From Methanocrinis alkalitolerans (GTDB lineage Archaea; Halobacteriota; Methanosarcinia; Methanotrichales; Methanotrichaceae): 64,000 nucleotides of DNA. The notes beneath the pieces are model-generated. The model worked only from the letters and a program-made list of their open reading frames with translations. It was not told where the DNA came from and ran no database searches. The stretch is from NCBI RefSeq assembly GCF_029167205.1, contig NZ_JARFPL010000009.1, forward strand, positions 11,874-75,873, in the 5' to 3' direction. The position numbers were made by a program, and so were the translations under genes. This document shows positions 34,912 through 44,710 of the stretch, one piece after another (within the stretch, counting starts at the first letter, position 1; each line of letters starts with the position of its first letter).

Positions 34912-35688
34912 CTAAGATCCGATTATCGGCCTGGGTATGGTGATCTTCACTGTAATAGTCGAGGTCTTCGTCTCCTCCGCAGGTTCCGGCCTCACGGCTC
35001 TTGGAGCGGGGTCCACGTTGGACCCGCCGGAGATCCTGTAGCTCGTCTCCGCCTCGCCGAGGTCATCGTAGCCGTTCTTCTCCCATCGGTTGACCCCGGC
35101 ATCGACGGCGTTGGCGTTGGCGTTCTTCGACAGATCATTCTCTGATATCCTGTTCCCGTCAGACCCTGCCGGGATCCAGATCCCGTACTTGTTCTTTGTG
35201 ACGGAGTTTCCGGATATGACGTTCTCGCCGGAGTTGGAAAGGTATATACCGTACCACCGATTATCTGAAATGACGTTGTTCCTTATGAAGTTCTTATTCG
35301 AGATCACCTCGATCCCCGCCTTCCCAAACCCGCCGTTCTTTACAACCAGCCCCTCGAGGGTGACCCGATCTGCCGAGACGGTCATGGTGCTTCCCGCCCC
35401 CGTCCCTTCGATGACCGGCTTTCCTGACCCAGTATCCCTTCCGCGGATGACTATGCTCTTGTCCACAAGAACGTTCCCTTTATACGTCCCGCTCAGGACG
35501 GTGATGGTATCCCCTGGATTCGCCTCTTCGACGGCCTTCTGAACGCTGGCATAGTCGCAGCCTTCGCCGCCAACGGTGACGGTGGCCGCAAGAGCCCCGG
35601 CGATGGATATCGCCGCCGTCAAGATCAATGCCGGAAGGAGCCTGCATATCATATCGGCCTTCCCCCTTTTTTCCACCATATCGCTCAC
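34912..35688 (-). CDS. Secreted right-handed beta-helix (NosD-like) protein
   Basis: 258 residues. A hydrophobic signal (CRLLPALILTAAISIAGALA, about 15-35) is followed by repeats of about 22-24 residues typical of a parallel beta-helix: DYASVQKAVEEANPGDTITVLSGTYKGNVLVDKSIVIRG, then N-I-S-x-N/N-x-I-S-G-N-x units (RNNVISDNRWYGIYLSNSGENVISGNSVTKN). The C-terminal 50 residues are Pro/Thr-rich, with no membrane anchor. Its start overlaps the end of the C25 protease gene by 4 bp, so it is the second gene of that operon. Likely an exported binding or surface-layer-associated protein. Confidence 0.85.
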   Translation of the reverse strand: MSDMVEKRGKADMICRLLPALILTAAISIAGALAATVTVGGEGCDYASVQKAVEEANPGDTITVLSGTYKGNVLVDKSIVIRGRDTGSGKPVIEGTGAGSTMTVSADRVTLEGLVVKNGGFGKAGIEVISNKNFIRNNVISDNRWYGIYLSNSGENVISGNSVTKNKYGIWIPAGSDGNRISENDLSKNANANAVDAGVNRWEKNGYDDLGEAETSYRISGGSNVDPAPRAVRPEPAEETKTSTITVKITIPRPIIGS

Positions 35689-38600
35689 CTCCTCTTAACC
35701 CCAGATCCCATCTCCGGGAGATCGAAACCGCCTTCAACAAACTCCGGATATTCAAGCGGCTCCAACTCGTCGAATTTGAGGGAGATATCCTCAAAGGGCA
35801 TCTCCATCTCGAAGTCCACCCCCTGGAAGGGGGGGATGGCTTCAGCCATGCCGCTAAATTCATGAAGGCTGGCAGGTCCAGCTCTCTTGCCCGGTTTATC
35901 TTCGCCGGTCTCGGATATCCCGGACGAGGTTACCATCGGCCCCATCAGCGCCGATAAGACCCGGCTCATGACCTCGTCCCGATCCGAGGAGGTGTTTATC
36001 GCCTCAAACCCGAAGGCGAAGTAGACCACCCTGTAGGTGCCGGCATCGACCATCACAGCAGCGCACCCGTCATTTTTGTAGGTGAAGACCTCCCTCGCAA
36101 AAGCTGTGACCGGGACGATCTCGCTCGGCCAGTACTGATTGTCGCCTCCGCCCCCTCCCACGATCTCGATGGTCATCCCGTCGGATATGGGGTCACCGGG
36201 GACGCCCTCCAGGTCGTAAATTCCAGTATTGTCCTTAACGTACTCTACATGGAGGTAATCCCTGAAGAAGTCGGTGTCGTGGATGTTGAAGCCGATATCC
36301 TGGCCGGACAAAAAGAGGCTTCCTCCGGCGTCGAGGTAGGCGGCGAGGTTCGCCTGGTCATCCCTGGTGAGGGTGGTCGTAAAGTCCCGGCCCGTCAGCC
36401 ATACGACGCAGTCGAAGGATAATAGCCCGCTCTTGGTCGGCGGACCCTCGACCTTCACGTAGCTGTAACCAGCTGCTTGCAGCGACCTCTCGTAATATGT
36501 CTCGTACTCTGCCCCCTCATCGTCATCGACCAGGAGTATAGGGGTCCTCCCCTCGATCACCTCGATATCCCTCTCCCATCCCTTCGCGTCCTCACCCTCC
36601 TCGACCTCGGGGATCAGAGCCCGCGCCTCCAGGGTGTACCTACCCTGTAGAGACCCAGACCATCTAAGGCCGACGGGTGCGGATGAGCCGCTGTCGAGGT
36701 ACGGGATCGTTCCTGAGTCCCGGACGATCCCTCCCTCCAGGAGCTGGACCACGACGTTCTCTTCACCAGCAACGCCCCTGTTCTCGACGACTACAGTCGC
36801 CTCTATCGGCTCATCAGGCTTCGCGTAACTGGGCAGATCCATCTCCGAGATCTCAATCTTACGCTCGGTTCTGACGGGCTTATGGAAGGAGGTCTCGGGG
36901 TCTCCCAGGAGGTTCAACTGATAATAGCAGAACCTCATGACGTTTCCGTCGCTCGTACTGTCGATGGAACCGAGGTTTGCCTCTTTGGAGTACTGGAGAG
37001 CCCGGCCTATATTCTCGATCCCCTCTGCGAACACCCCATCCCAAAACTGCCGGTGATACCTCTGGGACGGCCCATCGGTGGTGGATCTCCTCCCCCAGCC
37101 ATACCGAGAGTTGCCGATGAAGGCGAAGGCCCCGTGAGGCTCTGTAACGAAGTGCTCCAGAATGGAGTCGGTGGGCGAGTATATGGAATCGGGGTCTCGA
37201 TTGTCGAAGGACCCGGCGTAACATCCCTGGCTGTAGCCGAAGAAGTAACGATCGTTCTTTAGGCCGCCCACGTCCCCAGCCTTCATCTTCATGGCGTTTC
37301 CCACGTTGGCGTGGCCGAGATGGTTTATGATGTGGACGTTGCCGTCGATTATCTCCATCAGCTCCGACTTATCCCATGAGCCGTCCCTTTCGTAGAGGGT
37401 GGACCTCCGGTAGTCGTCGGTGAACCCCTTCGTATCGTATCCGCTGGATCCGGACCCGTCTTTTATCTCGTCGAGGCAGTTTCCGCCCCAGTCGCTGACC
37501 CCTCCGAACCCCAGATACTCGCCTACCATCCAGACCTCCTGAAGGTAAGGATCTCTTACGCTCGATTCGTAGGCGATCGTCTTTCGGACGAAGTTGGACA
37601 GCTCGGCATAAGAGTCGACGGGAGCCCTTCCGACGTAGACCTCGGCCAAGAGATCCACCTCTCCGCCTCCGGGACCGTCTCCGGGCTCGCCGTAGATGCC
37701 GTTGCCGTTGTAGTCGTAATTTCCGTCGAGGCAGGCGTAGTAGAGGTCCGAGGGGATGTGGGGAGGGCTCGCCTCGTAATCCCAGGCCCAAAGACCCCTG
37801 GCGGGGACGATGTTGTTCCAGCCTCCGCCGCCGGATCTGCCGCCGTCGGCGTCGCCGCCCAGAAGTACGTAGGTGATACCGTTGTTGAGATAGGCGTCCC
37901 GTATGAAGCTTCTGATCTTCTCCTGCTCGTCGGAGCCGGGGTAAGTGGCGTATATGTCCTCGACGGCGACGATCGTCGAGACGACGCCCTTGGAGCTCTT
38001 CCAACTGACGAGGTCTGTGAAATTGTGGGAAACGGGGGCGTTCTTAAGGGCCCTGCTTGTTATTATGACGTAATCGTAAGCTCCGTCCAGGAGGGGAGAC
38101 GACCCCGTCGGCGCCAGATCCCGGGAGTAGGTAGAGACCTCGCCGGGGTTGTCCACCATCCTCGTTATCTGCTCAGAGTCCCCCGGAAGGCCTCTATAGA
38201 GCCCCCGGTCCAGGGTCTCTTGAGGCCTCGTCTTCACCTCCAGGTCGAAGGTGCCGAAGTAATAGGTATCCTTGGTCTTGGGGATGTACATGATGGGGTA
38301 TATATTTATAAAAAGAATTTTATAACCTTTCTTCTCCTGGACCCCGATCACAGAGTAGACGTCTCTGGGGTAAGGCTCCATCGATCCATAGGTCGTCTCG
38401 TTTATGGGGGTGTAAGCATGATCTCCCGAAAAGCTGATGGGAAGAGGATCCTGGCCTGGCTCGATAAGGATTTTGCCCAGGTTCTTCTTCTCTCCGGGGA
38501 GGACCTTTATATCCTGGACCACCTCTCCGAAGGGGATCAGTATCCTAGCGGTTCTGAAGGGGACGACCGGCTCCCCAGGTATGATCCTGTTTTCAAGCCC

Positions 38601-38819
38601 CGGAATCTTGATGGATTTTGTGGCGTTCTGGGCTCCCATAGGAAGGATCTCGCCTCCGAAGCCCACCTGGATTATCGGCTCCTCCGGACGATATTGCCAC
38701 CTTATTACCGTTTCGTCCTGGCCGTAACCCTGGGCCAAAGCGGATGAGAAGGGTAGAACGAAGCTTGCGCTCAAGACCAGCAACGTGCAGGTCAGATAGA
38801 TGGTCGATTGACGCCTCAT
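35685..38819 (-). CDS. Secreted C25-family cysteine protease (gingipain-like)
   Basis: 1044 residues with an N-terminal signal (about 1-30). The first 240 residues are a prodomain-like beta region. A peptidase C25 domain follows (about 245-640): DYVIITSRAL, VLLGGDADGG, the catalytic His in IINHLGHANVGNA (about residue 503) and catalytic Cys in FGYSQGCYAGSFD (about 532). Then a CARDB-type adhesion domain (about 660-745) and a GATase1-like module opening ILLVDDDEGAEYE (about 760). The last 60 residues are acidic. It probably degrades extracellular protein; such enzymes in archaea are poorly studied. Confidence 0.88.
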   Translation of the reverse strand: MRRQSTIYLTCTLLVLSASFVLPFSSALAQGYGQDETVIRWQYRPEEPIIQVGFGGEILPMGAQNATKSIKIPGLENRIIPGEPVVPFRTARILIPFGEVVQDIKVLPGEKKNLGKILIEPGQDPLPISFSGDHAYTPINETTYGSMEPYPRDVYSVIGVQEKKGYKILFINIYPIMYIPKTKDTYYFGTFDLEVKTRPQETLDRGLYRGLPGDSEQITRMVDNPGEVSTYSRDLAPTGSSPLLDGAYDYVIITSRALKNAPVSHNFTDLVSWKSSKGVVSTIVAVEDIYATYPGSDEQEKIRSFIRDAYLNNGITYVLLGGDADGGRSGGGGWNNIVPARGLWAWDYEASPPHIPSDLYYACLDGNYDYNGNGIYGEPGDGPGGGEVDLLAEVYVGRAPVDSYAELSNFVRKTIAYESSVRDPYLQEVWMVGEYLGFGGVSDWGGNCLDEIKDGSGSSGYDTKGFTDDYRRSTLYERDGSWDKSELMEIIDGNVHIINHLGHANVGNAMKMKAGDVGGLKNDRYFFGYSQGCYAGSFDNRDPDSIYSPTDSILEHFVTEPHGAFAFIGNSRYGWGRRSTTDGPSQRYHRQFWDGVFAEGIENIGRALQYSKEANLGSIDSTSDGNVMRFCYYQLNLLGDPETSFHKPVRTERKIEISEMDLPSYAKPDEPIEATVVVENRGVAGEENVVVQLLEGGIVRDSGTIPYLDSGSSAPVGLRWSGSLQGRYTLEARALIPEVEEGEDAKGWERDIEVIEGRTPILLVDDDEGAEYETYYERSLQAAGYSYVKVEGPPTKSGLLSFDCVVWLTGRDFTTTLTRDDQANLAAYLDAGGSLFLSGQDIGFNIHDTDFFRDYLHVEYVKDNTGIYDLEGVPGDPISDGMTIEIVGGGGGDNQYWPSEIVPVTAFAREVFTYKNDGCAAVMVDAGTYRVVYFAFGFEAINTSSDRDEVMSRVLSALMGPMVTSSGISETGEDKPGKRAGPASLHEFSGMAEAIPPFQGVDFEMEMPFEDISLKFDELEPLEYPEFVEGGFDLPEMGSGVKRR

Positions 38820-39090
38820 GGTCTTACCTCAAATACGGCCATACACGATCCTCTCCCTTATTCTTCGGCAAGATGTACCCCCTTCGCATAGGTCGCGATA
38901 TGCATCTATGCCAGTATTTCGAGTCCGGACGTGCGAACCATCGTGATTTTTCGGATTAAACTGTATGCCCTCCCCCTGATGAGGACTGATAATTCTTGTA
39001 GAAGGAAGGTATTAAACGTTTTCCCATGGTTTTATTTTGAGGATGAGGGTCTCCAAAAAAAAGCAGACGGCTGATGAAGAAGACAGTGGC

Positions 39091-39558
39091 TCAGAGATAG
39101 TCCTCGATCCCCTTCAGGTCGTCGAGGTCCTTTCTCTCCATCGAAGATTCGATTATGACCTTCTCCCGGATGGTTATGGGCGCCCCCGAGCGGAGGGCGA
39201 GGGCCATGCCGTCGCTGGGCCTGGCGTCCACCTCCCTCTCTACGGAGTCGATGGATACCGAGAGGCGGGCGTAATAGACGCCACCGTCGAGGTCGTCGAT
39301 GAGAACCCCCCCGATCCTCGCCCCCAGGCTCTCCAGGGTGGAGACGAAGAGATCATGGGTGGTGGGGCGGGGGGAGACCTGCCCTGATAGGGCCTGGTGT
39401 ATAGAGATCGCCTCTGCGAGGCCCACGAAGACCGGAACGAGCCTCGAAGCCTCGTCCTCCAGAAGGACGACTGGGGCGACCATGTCGCCCCCAGCGTGGA
39501 CGGCGTAGACGCCCTTCACCTTGACCATCAGGGGAGGCGAGAGCACTTCTTCATCCAT
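39091..39558 (-). CDS. Bifunctional nuclease family protein (DUF151/BFN)
   Basis: 155 residues. The BFN domain spans most of the protein; DARPSDGMALALRSGAPI (about 112-130) is the family signature. Related plant and bacterial proteins have been reported with DNase/RNase activity; the archaeal role is not known. A TATA element lies about 15-30 bp upstream and GGTGGTAGT precedes the ATG. Nothing in the surrounding genes fixes its role. Confidence 0.88.
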   Translation of the reverse strand: MDEEVLSPPLMVKVKGVYAVHAGGDMVAPVVLLEDEASRLVPVFVGLAEAISIHQALSGQVSPRPTTHDLFVSTLESLGARIGGVLIDDLDGGVYYARLSVSIDSVEREVDARPSDGMALALRSGAPITIREKVIIESSMERKDLDDLKGIEDYL

Positions 39559-39571
39559 ACTACCACCAATG

Positions 39572-39588
39572 AATCTGATCTTATATAT
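39572..39588 (-). promoter_or_regulatory. Box A (TATA) promoter element for the BFN gene
   Basis: On the minus strand the sequence reads AATAAATATATAAGAT, a very good match to the archaeal box A, located 15-30 bp before the BFN start. The spacing allows only a short leader. Confidence 0.6.
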
Positions 39589-39591
39589 TTA

Positions 39592-42500
39592 TTATCCGCG
39601 GGAGATGCCTATCGCCATCTCCACATCTTCAACAGACCAGTCCTTGACGAGGGACCCTCCGACCTCCAGGGCGCAACCCATCTCAAGACGGATCGCCCGA
39701 ACTTCGCCCGCTATGTGATCTTTCATCGCCTCGACGAGCTTCAAAACTCCATCGTCCTCCACCCTGACGGAGGCCTCGATCTTCTCCTCGACCCGGAGGT
39801 CCAGCTCCTTTCTCATGTCCTGGATCCTTCTCACGATCTCTCTCGCGTACCCTTCGGCCTTCAGCTCCTCGGTGAGGGTGATGTCGACGTAGACGTTCCC
39901 CCTGGAGAAGTCGGCTGCCACCAGGTTCTCGGGGATCTTCTCGATGAACTCCACCATATCGGGAGCGATGGCATAGGGTCCCAGGGAGCAGCCTGCGAGA
40001 TCTATCGCCTCTTTCACCTTCGTCGGGTCCGCCTCTTTGATCGCCTGAATGACCTTCTGGGCCTCGCCCTTGAAGGCGGGTCCGATCTTCTTGGGGACGG
40101 GGTTTGTGGCGATCTCCATCGGCGGCTTTTCGCCGACGTTCATGACCGTCACCCTCTTGCAGTTGGTCTGGCTCTTGAGAACTCCCAGGAGATCTTCGAG
40201 ATCCGGAATCTCCTTCGATGGGGAGATCATCACCTCCGAGACCGGCCACCTCAGCTTGCGCCCTCCCTTCTGGCGGGCGTTGGATACCGCCTCCACCACC
40301 TCTCGCACCAGGGCCATCTCCTCTTCGAGTCCGGGGTCGATGAGGTCGTCGCGCGGCCTATGCCAGTCGCAGAGGTGGACCGACTCCGGTGCCCCAGGGT
40401 CGGTCCCCCTCACCAGGTTCTGGTAGATCGTCTCCGCAGTGAAGGGGGCGAAGGGGGCGAGGACCTTCGCCAGGGTCGCCATCACCTCGAAGATGGCGGC
40501 GTAGGCGGCGAGCTTGTCGGGGTCGTCGGTCTCGATCCAGGTCCGGGGCCGGACGAGCTGGATGTACCACCGTGATAGGTCCTCCAGGACGAAGTCGGCG
40601 ATGGCCCTGGTAGCCCTCTGGAGCTGGTAGGAACCCATGCTCGTCTCGACCTCGACGGCGAGGGTGTTCGCCCTGGAGAGGATCCACCGGTCCTCGGGCC
40701 TGAGGCCATTTCGGAATTTATCGAGGGGGGTCTTCGCCGGGTCGAAGCCGTCCAGGATCATGTAGGGGAGGGGGAAGCGATAGGCGTTCCAGAGGATGTT
40801 CAGCATCCTGTGGGTGTTCGCCACCTCCTCCCAGCTGAAGTGGATGTCCTCCCAGGGGGCGTTGGAGGATAGGACGTAGAGCCGGAGGGTGTCGGCCCCG
40901 TACTTCCCGACGACCTCTTCGGGGGAGACGACGTTTCCTATGCTCTTGCTCATCTTCTTGCCTTTATCGTCCAGGGTGAAGCCGTGCATCAGGACGGACC
41001 TGTAAGGGGCGACGCCGAAGGAGACCATGCTCGCCCCCAGCTGGGAGTAGAACCAGCCCCGGGTCTGGTCGTGCCCCTCGGTGATGAAGTCGGCGGGCCA
41101 CCACTCTTTGATCTGATCTTTGTCCCTGGGGTAGTCGAGGGTCGCCCAGGAGGCGACGGCGCTGTCAAACCAGACGTCGAAGACGTCGGGGACCCGGCGC
41201 ATAACGCCGCCGCAGGGGCATTTGAGGGTGACGAAGTCGACGGCGGGCCGGTGGAGGTCGGATACGACGGTGCCGCTCCGCTGGCTCAGCTCCTCCATGG
41301 AGCCCATCACCTCCATCTTTTCACATTCGGGGCAGATCCAGATGGGAAGCGGTATCCCCCAGTACCTCTGCCGGGAGATGCACCAGTCCCGGGCGCCGCT
41401 GACCCAGTCCCTGAACCGGGCGGACCCGGCCCAGTCGGGGTACCACTTCACCTTAGCGATCTCATCGAGCATATCGTCTCTGATCTCTGAGATCTTGAGG
41501 AACCACTGGGGGGTGGCGATGTAGATGATGGGGGTCTTGCACCTCCAACAGTGGCCGTACCTGTGGACGATCTCGCCCTCGGCGAGGAGGAGGCCCCGGT
41601 CGGCGAGGTCCTCGTCCACCTCTCTATTCGCCGCCCGGACGTACTTTCCGGCGTACTTCTCCCCCGCCTCTTTTGTATAGCGGCCGTCCTCGCCGACGGG
41701 GCAGAAGATGGCCATCCCCTCGGCGACCCCCAGCTCGAAGTCCTCGAGGCCGTGGCCCGGGGCTATGTGAACCGACCCGGTATTCTCGGCGGTGACGAAG
41801 TCAGCGAGGTGGACGGTGTGCTCGATATCTCTCTGGGCCGGGATCAGGTCGGCGAGGGGGTGCTGGTAACGGAGCCCCTCAAGCTGCGTCCCTGCGAACC
41901 TCTCCAGTACCTCATAATCTTTGTACCGCCCCTCCCGGAGGACATTTTCAACCAGGGGCGAAGCCATGATCAGGATCTCGGCCTCCTCGGGGTCGTCCTT
42001 CCACGCCCGGACCCGAGAGTACTCGAAGTCGGGGTGGACGGCTACGCCGACGTTGGCGGGGATCGTCCAGGGGGTCGTCGTCCAGATCATCATGAAGGTA
42101 TTCTCTTCGCCAATGATCGGAAACTTGACGTAGATGGAGGGGTCGGTCTCCTCCCAGTACTCCACCTCGGCGTCGGCGATGGCGGTCTCGCACCGGGGAC
42201 ACCAGTTGACGACCCGGAATCCCCGCTCCAGAAGGTTCCTCTCGTTCGCCCTCTTGAGGGTCCACCAGGCGGCCTCCAGGTACTCGTCCTTGAGGGTCAT
42301 GTAGGGGTCCTCCCAGTTGAGCCAGGCCCCCAGGGTCCTGAACTGCTCGGTCATCTGGTCTTTCTGGCTGAGGGCGAACTCCTTGCACTTATCGATGAAC
42401 CGGTCGACGCCGTAGGTCTCGATATCCTTCTTGCTCTTGAAGCCAAGGTGCTCTTCCACCTTCACCTCTATGGGAAGGCCGTGCATATCCCAGCCAGCCC

Positions 42501-42744
42501 TATCCTTGATCTCGAAGCCGTTCATCGAACGGTAGCGGAGGATGGAGTCCTTGATGATCTTGTTCCAGGCGGTCCCGAGGTGGATTCTCCCGGTGGTGTA
42601 GGGCGGCCCGTCGACGAAGAAGAACTTTCTGCCGCCGGTCCTCATCGTCCTGGCTAGGGCGTAGATGCCGCGGTCTTCCCAGAACTTCCGAACCCTTCCC
42701 TCTACCTCTTTTGCGTCGTATTGGCTTGCCACCTCAGAGATCAT
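39592..42744 (-). CDS. ileS: Isoleucyl-tRNA synthetase
   Basis: 1050 residues, class I synthetase of the large archaeal/eukaryal type. The ATP-binding HIGH-equivalent is PYTTGRIHLGTAWNKI (about 52-66) and the KMSKS loop is DKGKKMSKSIGN (about 600). The editing domain contains TTTPWTIPANVG, and CPRCETAIA/CRWCKTP-like Cys pairs bind zinc. The C-terminal anticodon-binding portion (from about 700) is complete. Monocistronic, divergent from rfcS. Confidence 0.97.
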   Translation of the reverse strand: MISEVASQYDAKEVEGRVRKFWEDRGIYALARTMRTGGRKFFFVDGPPYTTGRIHLGTAWNKIIKDSILRYRSMNGFEIKDRAGWDMHGLPIEVKVEEHLGFKSKKDIETYGVDRFIDKCKEFALSQKDQMTEQFRTLGAWLNWEDPYMTLKDEYLEAAWWTLKRANERNLLERGFRVVNWCPRCETAIADAEVEYWEETDPSIYVKFPIIGEENTFMMIWTTTPWTIPANVGVAVHPDFEYSRVRAWKDDPEEAEILIMASPLVENVLREGRYKDYEVLERFAGTQLEGLRYQHPLADLIPAQRDIEHTVHLADFVTAENTGSVHIAPGHGLEDFELGVAEGMAIFCPVGEDGRYTKEAGEKYAGKYVRAANREVDEDLADRGLLLAEGEIVHRYGHCWRCKTPIIYIATPQWFLKISEIRDDMLDEIAKVKWYPDWAGSARFRDWVSGARDWCISRQRYWGIPLPIWICPECEKMEVMGSMEELSQRSGTVVSDLHRPAVDFVTLKCPCGGVMRRVPDVFDVWFDSAVASWATLDYPRDKDQIKEWWPADFITEGHDQTRGWFYSQLGASMVSFGVAPYRSVLMHGFTLDDKGKKMSKSIGNVVSPEEVVGKYGADTLRLYVLSSNAPWEDIHFSWEEVANTHRMLNILWNAYRFPLPYMILDGFDPAKTPLDKFRNGLRPEDRWILSRANTLAVEVETSMGSYQLQRATRAIADFVLEDLSRWYIQLVRPRTWIETDDPDKLAAYAAIFEVMATLAKVLAPFAPFTAETIYQNLVRGTDPGAPESVHLCDWHRPRDDLIDPGLEEEMALVREVVEAVSNARQKGGRKLRWPVSEVMISPSKEIPDLEDLLGVLKSQTNCKRVTVMNVGEKPPMEIATNPVPKKIGPAFKGEAQKVIQAIKEADPTKVKEAIDLAGCSLGPYAIAPDMVEFIEKIPENLVAADFSRGNVYVDITLTEELKAEGYAREIVRRIQDMRKELDLRVEEKIEASVRVEDDGVLKLVEAMKDHIAGEVRAIRLEMGCALEVGGSLVKDWSVEDVEMAIGISRG

Positions 42745-42854
42745 CCTAGTCCTCCAACAACGGGTAGGGCATTGATAACGTCCTATTTAGGCTTTGTCGG
42801 TTCTGTTTTCCGGCGTGGCGGGAAATTTGATATAGAGATAGGGGCCAGGTCGTC

Positions 42855-43844
42855 ATGAAGGAGGGATGCGGGATCAAAGAGGAGATCTGGATCGAGAAGT
42901 ACAGGCCAGTGAGCCTGGAGGACGTGGTCGGCCAGGAGGAGATAGTCAAGAGGCTCAAATCCTACGTCAGGAGCCGAAACGTCCCCCACCTCCTCTTCTC
43001 GGGCCCCCCTGGCGTCGGCAAGACCGCCGCCGCCATCAGCATGGTGAGGGAGCTCTACGGCCAAGAGTGGCGGGGAAACTTCATCGAGCTTAACGCCAGC
43101 GACGAGCGGGGTATCGACGTCGTCCGCCACAAGGTCAAGGACTTCGCGCGGACGGCCCCCCTCGGCGGCGCCGAGTTCAAGGTGATATTCCTCGACGAGG
43201 CCGACGCCCTGACGAGCGACGCCCAGTCCGCCCTGCGGAGGACGATGGAAAGGTACAGCTCCATCTGCAGGTTCGTCCTATCCTGCAACTACTCCTCCAA
43301 GATCATCGAGCCGATCCAGTCGAGGTGCGCTGTCTATCGGTTTCGTTCTTTATCCGACGAGGCCGTCGGCGAGAGGATGAAGAAGATCGCAGAGGCGGAG
43401 GGGGTAGAGGTGACGGAAGGCGGGATGGGAGCGATAGTCTACGTCGCCAGGGGCGATATGAGAAAGGCGATCAACGCCCTCCAGGCGGCTTCCCTGATGG
43501 AGGGGACGGTGACGGAGGAGACGATCTACCAGATCACCGCCACCGCCAGGCCCGAGGAGATCAGAGAGCTTCTGGCTGCGGCCTTAGCCGGGAAGTTCAC
43601 CCAGGCCCGAAGCCTCCTCGACGACCTCCTCCTGGTCCAGGGGCTCTCGGGAGAGGATGTCATAATCCAGATCCACCGGCAGATGATGAGCCTCATGGAC
43701 TCCGACGACCTCTCCGCCACCACGTCGGTGAGGCTGATGGACAGGATCGGAGAGATAGACTTCCGGATGACGGAAGGCGCCAACGAGCGAATCCAGCTGG
43801 AGGCTCTCCTCGCCTACTTCGCCCTGGCAGGCTCCGAGAGGTAG
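42855..43844 (+). CDS. rfcS: Replication factor C small subunit
   Basis: Clamp-loader ATPase that places PCNA on primed DNA. 329 residues. RFC boxes: EIWIEKYRPVSLEDVVGQE, Walker A in LLFSGPPGVGKTAAAISM, Walker B in VIFLDEADALTSDAQSALRRTME, sensor 1 in FVLSCNYSSKIIEPIQSRC, and the SRC motif with arginine finger. The large subunit is not in this window. A GTG-start transporter gene follows after 3 bp. Confidence 0.97.
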   Translation: MKEGCGIKEEIWIEKYRPVSLEDVVGQEEIVKRLKSYVRSRNVPHLLFSGPPGVGKTAAAISMVRELYGQEWRGNFIELNASDERGIDVVRHKVKDFARTAPLGGAEFKVIFLDEADALTSDAQSALRRTMERYSSICRFVLSCNYSSKIIEPIQSRCAVYRFRSLSDEAVGERMKKIAEAEGVEVTEGGMGAIVYVARGDMRKAINALQAASLMEGTVTEETIYQITATARPEEIRELLAAALAGKFTQARSLLDDLLLVQGLSGEDVIIQIHRQMMSLMDSDDLSATTSVRLMDRIGEIDFRMTEGANERIQLEALLAYFALAGSER

Positions 43845-43847
43845 GTC

Positions 43848-44534
43848 GTGGACCCCACCTCCGCCCTCTGGGCCGCAGCGACCCTGGCGACGGTGACCAT
43901 CACCGCCATCTTAGCAGCGAGGTTCGGGGTCGAGATCGCCGTCGGAGTCTTCGCCTCCCTGACGGTCCTCGCCAACCTCCTGGCAGCAAAGACGATCGCC
44001 TTCGGCCCCTTCATCGCCCCGGCGGCGGTCCTCGTCTACGCCTCCACATTCCTCCTGACGGACATATTGAGCGAGCTCTTCGGAAAGGAGAAGGCGAGGC
44101 TCGCCGTCTGGACGGGGTTTCTCGCCAACATGGTGATGCTCCTCTCGGTCCTGATCGCCGTACGGTGGTCTGCCTCTCCAGTCATGGACCCGGCGCTCGC
44201 CAGCTCCTTTGATGCCGTATTCGGGTTCGCTCCTCGCGTTATAGCCGCATCCATGATAGCCTATCTGGCGAGCCAGCATCACGACGTCTGGGCTTATGGC
44301 TTCTGGAAGGATAGGACAGGGGGCAGACGCCTCTGGCTTCGGAACAACGCCTCGACGATGGCCTCCCAGGCGATCGATACCCTGATCTTCATCACCCTCG
44401 CCTTCTACGGCCTTGTACCAAACTCCGTCCTCCTCCAGATGATGGCAGGCCAGTACGTCATAAAGATCCTGATAGCCGCCCTGGACACCCCCTTCATCTA
44501 CCTGGCCCTGGCGGCGGCCCGAAGGGCGGGGTGA
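43848..44534 (+). CDS. Queuosine-precursor (preQ0) transporter, YhhQ/DUF165 family
   Basis: 228 residues with about six membrane helices. YhhQ phrases are visible: VLANLLAAKTIAFGPFIAPAAVLVYASTFLLTDILSELFGKEKARLAVWTGF and SQHHDVWAYGFWKDRTGG with LRNNASTMASQAIDTLIFITLAFYG. In archaea a preQ0 importer would feed archaeosine synthesis at tRNA position 15. Starts at GTG 43848, 3 bp after rfcS, so it is probably co-transcribed. Confidence 0.9.
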   Translation: MDPTSALWAAATLATVTITAILAARFGVEIAVGVFASLTVLANLLAAKTIAFGPFIAPAAVLVYASTFLLTDILSELFGKEKARLAVWTGFLANMVMLLSVLIAVRWSASPVMDPALASSFDAVFGFAPRVIAASMIAYLASQHHDVWAYGFWKDRTGGRRLWLRNNASTMASQAIDTLIFITLAFYGLVPNSVLLQMMAGQYVIKILIAALDTPFIYLALAAARRAG

Positions 44535-44710
44535 GGGCAGTTTCGGGAGGCGATCGATTCGCCGGATCTCGATGGCCAAAGACAGACCCCTTCGACCTCT
44601 TCGGCTCGATGGAGGAGAGAGGCGGAATATCGGAGAAGACCGAAAGATATATCGCCAGTGCTGAAGCAGGGTTGGCCAGGAGATATCATCGGTTTCAGGA
44701 GGAAGAAGAT

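Noticed and set aside
39397..42657. Two long plus-strand frames opposite ileS
   Set aside because: Both are complementary-strand shadows of the synthetase, with no start signal and no family features.
44531..44710. GTG-started extension of the ferritin-like protein
   Set aside because: The extra 60 residues are not like the family, and a strong ribosome site stands before ATG 44711.
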